This document shows, piece by piece, positions 8,325-16,328 of a stretch of DNA of 64,000 nt. The stretch comes from JANRKF01 sp964519595. GTDB taxonomy: Bacteria > Pseudomonadota > Alphaproteobacteria > Rickettsiales > SXRF01. The translations under genes were made by a program, and so were the position numbers. Every line of letters begins with the position of its first letter. Within the stretch, counting starts at the first letter, position 1. The notes beneath the pieces are model-generated. The model was not told where the DNA came from. It saw only the letters and a list, made by a program, of their open reading frames with translations, and did no database searches. The stretch lies in the NCBI GenBank assembly GCA_964519595.1, contig CAZFJN010000002.1, forward strand, positions 25,172 to 89,171. The letters run 5' to 3'.

Positions 8325-8564
8325 ATGAAGATCACAGCAAAAGGCCAAGTAACAATTCCTATTGAATTTCGTAAAGCATGTGGTTTTTTACCACATACTG
8401 AGGTGGAATTTGTGCCGCGTGGCGAAGAATTGATAGTTCGCAAATCAACTAATTTACGCAGGCAAAATAAAACTCGCGGAGAATTGCTGGTGGAGCATTT
8501 GCGTTCGTTTGAACCATATCTGACAATGAGCGCTGACGACGTTATGCGCCTTACTCGCGGCTAA
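8325..8564 (+). CDS. AbrB/MazE-like swapped-hairpin DNA-binding protein, orphan
   Basis: A 79-residue protein with the SpoVT-AbrB N-terminal signature: MKITAKGQVTIPIEFRKACG, then a beta-rich stretch and a helical tail. Such proteins are usually antitoxins paired with PIN/VapC or MazF toxins. No toxin follows: the next gene, ccmB, starts 11 bases downstream on the other strand, and the upstream region holds only hairpins. It is therefore an orphan antitoxin or a stand-alone regulator. ATG 8325 fits the domain start; ATG 8313 adds four residues. Confidence 0.8.
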   Translation: MKITAKGQVTIPIEFRKACGFLPHTEVEFVPRGEELIVRKSTNLRRQNKTRGELLVEHLRSFEPYLTMSADDVMRLTRG

Positions 8565-8575
8565 TAGAATACACT

Positions 8576-9181
8576 CTAACTCTGTCTGAGCAAAGCGGCG
8601 CTTAAATAGCAGCAAGCAGGCACAGCGGCGCAGGCAAATGCCGCCAGCATTAGAGCGGCTTGTTGTCCTTCCATGCTGCTGGCAAAAATAAGCGGCGGAA
8701 TTAAAAGCGGAAGAATAATCAAAGCCGGCAAAATAGCGCCGCTTCTGCTGCCGACTGTCAAAGAGGCGGTAAGAACAGAAAGCGCAACAATTCCGGGCGA
8801 AAGCAGCAACATCAACAAACAAGCCTCGCCAATGCGCTCATCAGGAAATCCTGCCATAATCGCCATAAATGGAACCATTATTAAAATCGGAACAAGCTGC
8901 GTAAACCATTGGCCAAGCATTTTTGCCAGAATTACCAGCTCGAGAACATCTGATTTTACTATATATTGTTCGATCATTCCGTCTTCGTAATCATGTTCAA
9001 AAATAAATCCCTGCGCGGCAACGCTGGCCATAAGCAAAGCAACGCACATAACTGCTACCGCATATTTTGCCAGAGCTTCCGGAGAAAGCGCAAAAGCGAA
9101 AACAGTAAAAACCAGAATGTAAAAAGCCAGACAGCTCATCGCGCCGCCGCCTTTGCGGAAGGAGAGCATTATTGTCTGCAT
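8576..9181 (-). CDS. ccmB: Heme exporter CcmB, membrane subunit
   Basis: The integral membrane subunit of the CcmAB ABC transporter, which releases holo-CcmE from the CcmC-CcmD complex during cytochrome c maturation. The 201-residue product has about six hydrophobic segments and the CcmB-type motifs FEHDYEDGMIEQ and AKMLGQWFTQLVPI. The ATG at 9181 starts 10 bases after the ccmA stop; the frame is open further upstream but that would overlap ccmA. It is transcribed with ccmA, while ccmDEFGHI lies 28 kb away. Confidence 0.93.
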   Translation of the reverse strand: MQTIMLSFRKGGGAMSCLAFYILVFTVFAFALSPEALAKYAVAVMCVALLMASVAAQGFIFEHDYEDGMIEQYIVKSDVLELVILAKMLGQWFTQLVPILIMVPFMAIMAGFPDERIGEACLLMLLLSPGIVALSVLTASLTVGSRSGAILPALIILPLLIPPLIFASSMEGQQAALMLAAFACAAVPACCYLSAALLRQS

Positions 9182-9191
9182 TAGAACAATT

Positions 9192-9800
9192 TTAAACACT
9201 GAAATCCTCCATTTGCAAAGTATGAGAAGCAACTGCTGAATGCATTATATGTGAAGCGGCGATTACTATGCCGCCTTGTTTTACTCGCGTTTCTATCAGG
9301 CTGGCAGTCAGCAGAACCGCCTCTTCATCAAGAAAATTTGTCGGCTCGTCAAGCAACCATAAACGGCATGGCGCAACAATAAGCCGCGCTAAAGCAACGC
9401 GCCGTTGCCATCCGGCGGAAAGATCACGCGCCGGACTGTCGGCAAATTTTTCCAGATCATAAAAACGCAGCGCCGCCGGAATCAGCATTGGCGTATCGTA
9501 AAGAGCCGCCCAGAAAGCCAGATTTTCATAAACGGTAGCATCCTGCTTAACTGCTGATTTATGTCCGACTAACATTAATTCACGTCGGAAATCAGCATTT
9601 CCTGCACTTTTCTTACCGTCCCAGCTTATCATGCCGCTGGTTGGATTAAGCAGGCCGCAAATTATTTTTATCAGGCTGGTTTTTCCTGAGCCGTTAGCGC
9701 CTTTGAGCAGCAGCAACGCTCCGGATTGTAAACAAAATCCGATATTCCTGAAAATCAATCGCTCGCCAAGAACGCAACTAAGCTGATCACATATTAACAT
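9192..9800 (-). CDS. ccmA: Heme exporter CcmA, ATP-binding subunit
   Basis: The ATPase subunit of the CcmAB system. In 202 residues there is a Walker A (GANGSGKTS, about residues 35-43), the signature LSAGWQRRVALARL (about 128-141) and Walker B with LWLLDEPT. This short single-domain ABC protein and the LSAGWQRR variant signature are typical of CcmA. It is divergent from acnA, as in several other alphaproteobacteria, and upstream of ccmB. The promoter must lie in the repeat-rich 9801-10115 region. Confidence 0.94.
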   Translation of the reverse strand: MLICDQLSCVLGERLIFRNIGFCLQSGALLLLKGANGSGKTSLIKIICGLLNPTSGMISWDGKKSAGNADFRRELMLVGHKSAVKQDATVYENLAFWAALYDTPMLIPAALRFYDLEKFADSPARDLSAGWQRRVALARLIVAPCRLWLLDEPTNFLDEEAVLLTASLIETRVKQGGIVIAASHIMHSAVASHTLQMEDFSV

Positions 9801-10115
9801 AAGCGCTCTGTAGGAATAATCAATTTAGGAATAATCACTTTAAAATCTGTAGGAATAATCGCTTTAGAATCTGTAAGAATAATCACTTGAATAGTAACGT
9901 CCTGAAAATCATTCAATATCCTGAGATTAATTAAAATATCATGAAATATATGGCAATTAATCAGGAATATAAAGCTATAGAATATAAAGCCATAAACGAT
10001 CAGGAATATAAAGCCATAAACGAACATTTAACTAATAATCATTATATTCAATCTCTGTAATTCTGAATTATAATGATTTTATAATGATTTTATAATGTTT
10101 TTCAGGGGGTATTCG
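9801..10115. repeat. Divergent ccmA/acnA intergenic region made of short repeats
   Basis: No gene is supported here. The sequence contains repeated AGGAATAATC units at about 9810-9890 and repeated AATATAAAGCCATAAACGA units at about 9968-10023, then TATAATGATTT copies up to 10095. The promoters of both ccmA and acnA must lie here but I could not assign them. The CAGGGGG at 10103-10109 is the probable ribosome-binding site of acnA. Confidence 0.6.
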
Positions 10116-12794
10116 ATGAAAAATAAGAGCAAAAATTCTTTCGGCGCGCAATCTACGATTGAAGCGGCGGGAAAGAAATATGAATATTACAGCCTTCCTG
10201 AAGCATATAAAAAACTTGGCGATTTGTCGCGTCTGCCTTTTTCTTTGAAGGTATTGCTTGAAAATCTGCTGCGTTATGAAGATGATGTCAGCGTATCTGC
10301 GGAAGATGTAAAGGCTTTTTCCGGCTGGCTTAAGGAAAAACAATCTGAGCGTGAAATTGCCTATCGTCCGGCGCGAGTTCTGATGCAGGATTTTACCGGA
10401 GTTCCGGCAGTGGTTGATCTGGCGGCAATGCGTGACGCTATGGCCAAGCTCGGCGGAGATGCGGAAAAAATCAATCCGCTTTCGCCGGTTGATCTGGTGA
10501 TTGACCACTCGGTGATGGTTGATAATTACGGCGACAATAAATCTTTCGAACAGAACGTAGCGCTGGAAATGCAGCGCAATAGCGAACGTTATGAATTTCT
10601 GCGCTGGGGACAAAGCGCTTTCAACAATTTCCGCGTTGTGCCTCCTGGAACGGGAATTTGTCATCAGGTGAATCTCGAATATCTGGCGCAAACCGTCTGG
10701 GTTCAAGACGGAGTTGCTTATCCTGACACTCTGGTTGGAACTGATTCACATACCACCATGATCAATGGCCTTGGCGTACTCGGCTGGGGAGTTGGCGGAA
10801 TAGAAGCGGAAGCGGCGATGTTGGGACAGCCTGTTTCAATGCTGATTCCGGAAGTAATAGGCTTTAAACTGACTGGAAAGCTCAAAGAAGGCGCAACGGC
10901 GACTGATCTGGTGCTTACCGTAACGCAAATGTTGCGTAAAAAAGGCGTAGTTGGAAAATTTGTAGAATTTTACGGCTCAGGGCTTGATTCATTGCCGCTT
11001 GCTGATAGAGCGACAATTGCCAATATGGCGCCGGAATATGGCGCGACTTGTGGCATTTTCCCGATTGATTCGGAAACCATAAACTATCTTAAATTAACCG
11101 GACGCGATGCAGATAGAATCGCGCTGGTTGAAGCTTATGCGAAGGCGCAGGGAATGTGGCGCGATGCCTCTTATGCTGATCCGGTATTTACTGACACGCT
11201 GGAATTAGATATGAGCAGCGTTGAGCCTTGTCTTGCCGGACCAAAACGTCCACAAGACAAAGTTCTGCTCAAAGATGCGAAAACATCATTTGAAAAAGCG
11301 TTGCCGGAATTAAATAAAGACAATAAAACCGCTAATCAACCGCTGGTTGCTGATCGTCTGGCGCATGGCAGCGTGGTGATTGCGGCAATTACCAGCTGCA
11401 CAAATACCAGCAATCCTTATGTGATGATGGCAGCAGGTTTGGTCGCGCAGAAAGCGGTTAATCTTGGCCTTAAGCCAAAATCCTGGGTTAAGACTTCGCT
11501 CGCTCCTGGCTCGAAAGTTGTGACTGAATATCTGGCTGCTTCCGGATTGGATAATGCTCTTGATGCGCTTGGCTTTAATCTGGTTGGTTATGGCTGCACA
11601 ACTTGCATCGGAAATTCCGGGCCTCTTAAAGATGAATTTGAAAATACCATTAAAGAGCAGGGGCTGGTTGTTGCCAGTGTTCTGTCTGGAAATCGCAATT
11701 TTGAAGGGCGTGTTCATCCGCTGGTAAAAGCGAACTATCTGGCTAGTCCGCCGCTGGTTGTGGCTTATGCTCTGGCTGGCAGCATGAATATTGATATTTC
11801 CAAAGATGCAATAGGAACTGGCAAAGACGGCAAAGCTGTTTATCTGAAAGATATCTGGCCAAGTAATAAAGAAGTCGCGGAAGTGGTGATGAAATGTGTA
11901 ACTGAAAAAATGTTCCGCGCTAAATATGCTGACGTATTCGCTGGCGATCAAGCATGGCAGAGCATTAAAACCGCTACTGGCAAAACTTATAGCTGGCCGG
12001 CAAAAAGCACATATATTCAAAATCCGCCATATTTTGAAACAATGCAGAAAACCGCCAGCAGCTCTTCCGGTGATATATCTGGCGCGAAAATATTAGGCGT
12101 TTTCGGAGATTCTATTACAACAGATCATATTTCGCCTGCTGGCAATATTTCCAAATCTTCTCCGGCGGCAAAATATTTAATTGAAAACGGCGTTTCTCCG
12201 GCTGATTTCAACAGCTATGGCGCAAGGCGCGGCGGTCATGAGGTGATGATGCGCGGAACATTCGCCAATATTCGCATTAAAAATGAAATGCTCGGCGGCG
12301 AAGAAGGCGGCAATACGCTCTATTCCGGACAAAAAATGTCTATTTATGAAGCGGCAATGAAATATAAGGCGGATAAAACGCCGCTAGTGGTTTTTGCTGG
12401 CAAGGAATATGGAACTGGAAGCTCGCGTGACTGGGCGGCTAAGGGAACAATGTTACTAGGCGTAAAAGCGGTTATTGCTGAGAGTTTTGAGCGTATTCAC
12501 CGTAGCAATCTGGTTGGAATGGGAATTTTGCCGCTTACCTTTAAAAACGGCGAAAGCCGCGCTACTCTTGGCATATCAGGCGATGAAACTATCGCCATAA
12601 AAGGCATTTCTGCTGGCATCAAACCGCGCATGGAATTAGAGCTGGAAATTACGCGCAAAGACGGCAGCGTTCACAAAACTCGCCTGCTTTGCCGGATAGA
12701 TACGCTTGATGAGCTTGCCTATTACGAAAATGGTGGTATTTTGCAGTATGTTATGAGAAGCTTGCTCGGAACGGCGCGCAGCAAGGCGGCGTAA
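10116..12794 (+). CDS. acnA: Aconitate hydratase A
   Basis: A TCA-cycle enzyme converting citrate to isocitrate through cis-aconitate. The 892-residue protein has the three [4Fe-4S] ligands Cys428 (TSCTNTSNP), Cys494 and Cys497 (YGCTTCIGNSG), close to E. coli AcnA numbering. The IRP/AcnA family block DSHTTMINGLGVLGWGVGG and the swivel-domain motif GSSRDWAAKG are present. ATG 10116 was chosen because a strong G-rich ribosome-binding site precedes it. It is divergent from ccmAB. Confidence 0.97.
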   Translation: MKNKSKNSFGAQSTIEAAGKKYEYYSLPEAYKKLGDLSRLPFSLKVLLENLLRYEDDVSVSAEDVKAFSGWLKEKQSEREIAYRPARVLMQDFTGVPAVVDLAAMRDAMAKLGGDAEKINPLSPVDLVIDHSVMVDNYGDNKSFEQNVALEMQRNSERYEFLRWGQSAFNNFRVVPPGTGICHQVNLEYLAQTVWVQDGVAYPDTLVGTDSHTTMINGLGVLGWGVGGIEAEAAMLGQPVSMLIPEVIGFKLTGKLKEGATATDLVLTVTQMLRKKGVVGKFVEFYGSGLDSLPLADRATIANMAPEYGATCGIFPIDSETINYLKLTGRDADRIALVEAYAKAQGMWRDASYADPVFTDTLELDMSSVEPCLAGPKRPQDKVLLKDAKTSFEKALPELNKDNKTANQPLVADRLAHGSVVIAAITSCTNTSNPYVMMAAGLVAQKAVNLGLKPKSWVKTSLAPGSKVVTEYLAASGLDNALDALGFNLVGYGCTTCIGNSGPLKDEFENTIKEQGLVVASVLSGNRNFEGRVHPLVKANYLASPPLVVAYALAGSMNIDISKDAIGTGKDGKAVYLKDIWPSNKEVAEVVMKCVTEKMFRAKYADVFAGDQAWQSIKTATGKTYSWPAKSTYIQNPPYFETMQKTASSSSGDISGAKILGVFGDSITTDHISPAGNISKSSPAAKYLIENGVSPADFNSYGARRGGHEVMMRGTFANIRIKNEMLGGEEGGNTLYSGQKMSIYEAAMKYKADKTPLVVFAGKEYGTGSSRDWAAKGTMLLGVKAVIAESFERIHRSNLVGMGILPLTFKNGESRATLGISGDETIAIKGISAGIKPRMELELEITRKDGSVHKTRLLCRIDTLDELAYYENGGILQYVMRSLLGTARSKAA

Positions 12795-12829
12795 TGGCAG
12801 CGTGAAAGCTGCATAAATAAAGATAAATT

Positions 12830-13180
12830 ATGACTAGTGAATCTGAATTAAAAGATGCGATTACGCGCACCATAGTGCTGATTTACGGACTGTTGGAAGA
12901 TAACAGCCCCTTCTGGTTGTATGCCGCGGTTAAGCCAAGTAAATACGCGGCTTTTCTGGCCGCTCAGAAAGACGGAACGCTTGATCTGTATGATTTCAAG
13001 CCTTATGGCGAGATTATTGTCTCAGGCAAGGGAAAATCTCCTCCTGATGAGATTACTCGTAAAGTAGCGGACATGTATCAGACTGAGCCGGATAAATTAT
13101 TTCAGCCTGGCGATACTGATAATCCGCCGCCTTATGTTTCTCCTCTTAAATCCAAGAAAAAAACTGATGATGAACAGTAG
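12830..13180 (+). CDS. Conserved hypothetical protein
   Basis: A 116-residue acidic soluble protein that I do not recognise as a named family. It has an N-terminal amphipathic helix (ELKDAITRTIVLIYGLL), a middle segment with FWLYAAVKPSKYAAF and LYDFKPYGEIIVSG, and a Pro/Lys-rich tail. The composition is that of a small cytoplasmic protein without membrane segments or cysteines. It begins 35 bases after acnA on the same strand. A GCAGC...GCTGC hairpin at about 12797-12813 lies between them, so co-transcription is possible but not proved. Confidence 0.65.
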   Translation: MTSESELKDAITRTIVLIYGLLEDNSPFWLYAAVKPSKYAAFLAAQKDGTLDLYDFKPYGEIIVSGKGKSPPDEITRKVADMYQTEPDKLFQPGDTDNPPPYVSPLKSKKKTDDEQ

Positions 13181-13211
13181 CTTGCTGCTTTATAGAAATT
13201 AAGCCGCGCTA

Positions 13212-13229
13212 CTGTCATAAAACTGTAAT
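13212..13229 (+). promoter_or_regulatory. Candidate Pho box (PhoB site)
   Basis: The sequence CTGTCATAAAACTGTAAT contains two 7-mers (CTGTCAT, CTGTAAT) at 11-bp spacing, as in the direct repeats bound by PhoB. A third partial copy, ACTGTCACG, begins at 13257. A TATAGT hexamer follows at about 13284. The site is 116 bases upstream of the 62-residue ORF. Sequence match is good; function is inferred. Confidence 0.5.
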
Positions 13230-13344
13230 CAAGCAGCAGATGCAATGTTCACAGAACTGTCACGCACAAAACAAAAAAAATAGCATATAGTAAGATTATC
13301 AAGAGATAATTCTAAAGACATAATTCTAAAGGAATTGGATTTTT

Positions 13345-13533
13345 ATGAGTGACGCAGAGCAGAAAATTGCAGATCAGAAAATTTATCAAGGACAAGCTCC
13401 GGAAGGAATTGGCGCATATACTGCAACTGGTCATGCATGTGCAAATTGTAGTATGGTGAATTTAGTTGAGCTTTCAGGAAGCTCAGTTCCAAATGTTCCA
13501 GGAATAAATAAATCGACTGGAATAGGAAAATAA
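13345..13533 (+). CDS. Small hypothetical protein with a CxxC motif
   Basis: A 62-residue protein with one CxxC (HACANCS, about residues 31-37) and a Gly/Ser/Pro-rich second half. It has no signal peptide or membrane segment. A plausible ribosome-binding site, AAGGA at 13329-13333, precedes ATG 13345. It stands alone, with a candidate Pho box upstream and a 17-bp tandem repeat at its stop codon. It could be a small stress protein; I do not recognise the family. Coding status is likely but not certain. Confidence 0.5.
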   Translation: MSDAEQKIADQKIYQGQAPEGIGAYTATGHACANCSMVNLVELSGSSVPNVPGINKSTGIGK

Positions 13534-13578
13534 TCAGGAAATTTAGATAATCAGGAAATTTAGATAATCAGGAAATTT
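13531..13578. repeat. 17-bp tandem repeat, nearly three copies
   Basis: TAATCAGGAAATTTAGA is repeated at 13531, 13548 and 13565, the last copy diverging at its end. The first copy contains the stop codon of the preceding small gene. Confidence 0.85.
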
Positions 13579-13584
13579 CAAATA

Positions 13585-14040
13585 TCAGGCAACTGAATTT
13601 TGTTCGCTTTTTTTCAGCAGATCATTGCCAATTGCCACAGCAGGTTGCGGCACAAGATTAGCGGCAGTTGATTTATCAACATTCTCCATGCTGGCTAACC
13701 ATGGAAGTTCACCACTGCGTAACGATTCAACTATTCCTGAGACAGATTGATAAAGGTTAGAATTTTTATCTATATTTAAAGCGGTAATTTTTCCGGTTTT
13801 TTCTTCGCCGGAAGGAGTATTTGCAGCGGTTTCGTTTGTTGCTGCCAGATTGTCGTTTTGACTCTCACTGCGGCCAGAAAGAGCGCCGTTGCTTACAGAA
13901 TCAATAAGATTATAAGAACCAGTTTTAAGCGCGGTAAATGCGCCGCTGGCAACTTCAGTAATTTTATTCAGCGCTCCTTCAGCAGCGCCTAATAAATACT
14001 CCGCCCAGTCTGTGGATATTTTGAAAATATTATCAGCCAT
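13585..14040 (-). CDS. Hypothetical protein
   Basis: A 151-residue soluble protein, rich in Ala, Asn and Ser, with helical N-terminal (STDWAEYLLGAAEGALNKI) and C-terminal segments and a disordered middle. No signal peptide, cysteine or known motif is seen. It lies 19 bases downstream of tmk on the same strand, so it may be the last gene of the rlpA-tmk transcript. I do not recognise it. Confidence 0.55.
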   Translation of the reverse strand: MADNIFKISTDWAEYLLGAAEGALNKITEVASGAFTALKTGSYNLIDSVSNGALSGRSESQNDNLAATNETAANTPSGEEKTGKITALNIDKNSNLYQSVSGIVESLRSGELPWLASMENVDKSTAANLVPQPAVAIGNDLLKKSEQNSVA

Positions 14041-14059
14041 GAACTAAGCATAGCACATT

Positions 14060-14698
14060 TCATGATTTTGCAAGATGAAGTTTTTGTGACAATTTGTTCC
14101 AGATCTGCTCATGAATGGCAAAAATATCCTGATTTGAATCAATGATAAAGCAGCGCTCAGGCTCAGAGGCGGCGATTTCCGCGAATCCGGAGCGTACTTT
14201 GCGGTGAAATTCAATGTTCATAGATTCAAAGCGATTTTCCGCATCACAGCGGCTGGCGGTGCGTTTTAAGCCTGTTTCCGGCGCAATATCGAGGATAAAA
14301 GTGATGTCCGGCGCTAAATTGCCAAGAGTCATGCTGTGTAAAGCGTTTAAATATTCCGCGGCAATGCCCTTGCCAAGCCCTTGATAAACGCGAGTTGAAT
14401 CAAAAAAACGGTCGCATACTACCATTTTTCCGGCAGCCAAAGCAGGTTCAATCAGGCGCGCGACATGCTGAACTCTGGCGGCGGCAAACAGCAATGTCTC
14501 AGCCAGACTGTCCCAGCGCTGTGCATCTCCGCTGACTAAAAGAGCGCGAATTGCTTCAGCGCCTTGTTCACCGCCTGGCTCACGAGTTATTATATGTGGA
14601 ATTGCCTCGCGCTCAAGAGTGGCTTTCAGCAGGCTGATTTGTGTTGATTTACCGCTGCCTTCGCCGCCTTCAATAGTTATGAATGCGCCGCGTTTCAT
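14060..14698 (-). CDS. tmk: Thymidylate kinase
   Basis: It phosphorylates dTMP to dTDP. The 212-residue protein has the P-loop EGGEGSGKST near residue 10, the DR(F/Y) substrate motif (VCDRFFDSTRVYQG) and the LID region. Length and motifs are those of bacterial Tmk. The start overlaps the rlpA stop by four bases (ATGA type), so the two are translationally coupled. In other alphaproteobacteria holB often follows; here an unknown gene does. Confidence 0.95.
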   Translation of the reverse strand: MKRGAFITIEGGEGSGKSTQISLLKATLEREAIPHIITREPGGEQGAEAIRALLVSGDAQRWDSLAETLLFAAARVQHVARLIEPALAAGKMVVCDRFFDSTRVYQGLGKGIAAEYLNALHSMTLGNLAPDITFILDIAPETGLKRTASRCDAENRFESMNIEFHRKVRSGFAEIAASEPERCFIIDSNQDIFAIHEQIWNKLSQKLHLAKS

Positions 14699-15942
14699 CT
14701 ACGAACAATCCGCGCATCAGCAGACAGAGTCGTTCTGATGTCGGCAAGAACTTCCATCGCGTGATCATGAGTTGAAAAAGGTCCGGCAATCACTCGCCAC
14801 CAGCTGCGATCGCCAATTTGCACTCTCGGCATACTGGCTTTGGCAAAAGATGAAACAGCGCGGTGCATTTTTTCGGCATTTTCTTGTTTGCTGAACGAGC
14901 CGACTTGAATCATATACGAGCCGTTTCCGCTATAGGATTTATTCTCAGATTTATTCTCAGATTTATTTTCAAATTCAGGCTCGGATTTATGGCTTGATTC
15001 ATTGCCAGCAATTACGGCATTTTCCTCATTCACAGCGTTTTTATCATTTGTATCAATAGTTTTATCAGCATTTTCCTCTGCCAGTAATGGCGAAACAAGA
15101 ACTACTTCCTTGCCGCTGTTTTTATGGTCATTTGGCGCGTTGTTTTTTGCGTTATTTTTCGCGCCGGAATCAGCCTGAGCTTCACTGACAAATAATCCGC
15201 GCAGAGAGCTGCCTAAGCCTTGTTCTTGATTCTGCGCGGCGAGATCTTTATCATTTACGGAAATTACCGGAGCAGCATTGGAAACGATATTATTTTGTCC
15301 GGCGGCGGTGTTATTCGTCGCTTCAATAATAAAAGATTCCTCAGCAGAAGGAGCTGTTGCCGCGAGCAGGCTGGCATCTTTTTCCGCCTCAAGGCGCTGA
15401 TTATAAGCAAACATGTCAATATTGCGCCCTTCTGTGGTGGCGGCGATATATTGCTCTGATTCCTTAGCCAGATATTGCACTCTGACTTTCGCCAGACCTT
15501 TTATTCCTAATTTCTGCGCGGAAGCCTTTGACAAATCTATAATCCGACCATCTGCAAAAGGCCCTCGATCATTAATTCTAACTACCAGCATTCGGCCATT
15601 CTGCTTATTGGTAACACGCACTAAGGAAGGCATCGGCAAGGTAGGATGCGCGGCGGTTAAATCATTACTGTCAAAATTTTCGCCATTGGCGGTGCTTTTG
15701 CCATGAAATCCTGGACCGTACCATGAGGCAATTCCGGTTTCATCATAAGTGGCATCATATTCCGGATAATAAGTTTTTCCGCCAATGCTGTATGGTTTGC
15801 CGATTTTAACACCAGGAGGAGGCGGCGAGGAATTGCAAGCAGAAAGGGCAGCAATAGCCAGTAAAGCGCACAGAAACTGCCTTGCTGCGCTATAAGCTGA
15901 GTTATAAAAAGAAAACTTATTGATAAAATATTGTATTTTCAT
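14695..15942 (-). CDS. rlpA: RlpA-type septal lytic transglycosylase with SPOR domain
   Basis: A 415-residue outer-membrane lipoprotein acting on denuded septal peptidoglycan. An N-terminal signal with lipobox (LLAIAALSAC) is followed by the double-psi beta-barrel domain (TGIASWYGPGFHGKSTANGE, INDRGPFADGRIIDLS) at about residues 65-165. A long low-complexity linker leads to a C-terminal SPOR domain (YMIQVGSFSKQENAEKM). The linker contains ENKS tandem repeats (nt about 14937-14976), an example of the in-frame repeats found across this window. It is the first gene of a transcript with tmk. Confidence 0.92.
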   Translation of the reverse strand: MKIQYFINKFSFYNSAYSAARQFLCALLAIAALSACNSSPPPPGVKIGKPYSIGGKTYYPEYDATYDETGIASWYGPGFHGKSTANGENFDSNDLTAAHPTLPMPSLVRVTNKQNGRMLVVRINDRGPFADGRIIDLSKASAQKLGIKGLAKVRVQYLAKESEQYIAATTEGRNIDMFAYNQRLEAEKDASLLAATAPSAEESFIIEATNNTAAGQNNIVSNAAPVISVNDKDLAAQNQEQGLGSSLRGLFVSEAQADSGAKNNAKNNAPNDHKNSGKEVVLVSPLLAEENADKTIDTNDKNAVNEENAVIAGNESSHKSEPEFENKSENKSENKSYSGNGSYMIQVGSFSKQENAEKMHRAVSSFAKASMPRVQIGDRSWWRVIAGPFSTHDHAMEVLADIRTTLSADARIVRR

Positions 15943-16328
15943 TGCGCCAATATGTTTAATTTATGCCGTTATGCCAAGCGTTTTTTTATATTTTCCGCAC
16001 ATTAGCCTTATATTAGCCTTAATATTCGACTTATATAAGGATTATAAGCGATTATAATAGCGATTTCATAAATATGTAACATTTCTTTGCCGTTTTTTGC
16101 GCTATTATGACAAATGAAGTTAAGGGGATGATTGGAATTTAAGAGGATGATCAGATGATCAGAATTTAAGGGGATTATCAGATTATCAGAATTTAAGAGG
16201 ATGATCAGATGATCAGTAATCAGATGACCAGATAGTTAGATTATCTGATTATCCGATCATCTGATAATCTGATAATCCCCTTAAATTCTGATCATCCTCT
16301 TAAACTTCCGCTCTTCCAGAAAATTATT
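15943..16328. repeat. 386-bp intergenic region with a long GATCAG/TTAAGAGGAT palindrome
   Basis: No gene is supported. From 16120 to 16306 the sequence is built of GATGATCAG, GATTATCAG and AATTTAAGGGG units. A perfect 28-bp inverted repeat pairs 16162-16189 with 16261-16288, and outer TTAAGAGGATGATCAG arms extend it to about 16141-16306. The related unit TAAGAGGATAATCTGATTAT recurs upstream of hfq at 42661-42699. The rlpA promoter (reverse) should be near 15950-16080. Confidence 0.8.

Noticed and set aside
9794..10027. Reverse-strand ORF of 77 codons between ccmA and acnA
   Set aside because: It is composed of the AGGAATAATC and AATATAAAGCC repeats; the translation is Ile/Phe-rich and low-complexity.
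10068..10706. Reverse-strand ORF of 212 codons over the start of acnA
   Set aside because: It is antisense to a clear aconitase N-terminus with no recognisable domain.
11310..12020. Long reverse-strand ORF (236 codons) within acnA
   Set aside because: It is antisense to a clear aconitase; its product shows no domain. Typical codon-bias shadow.
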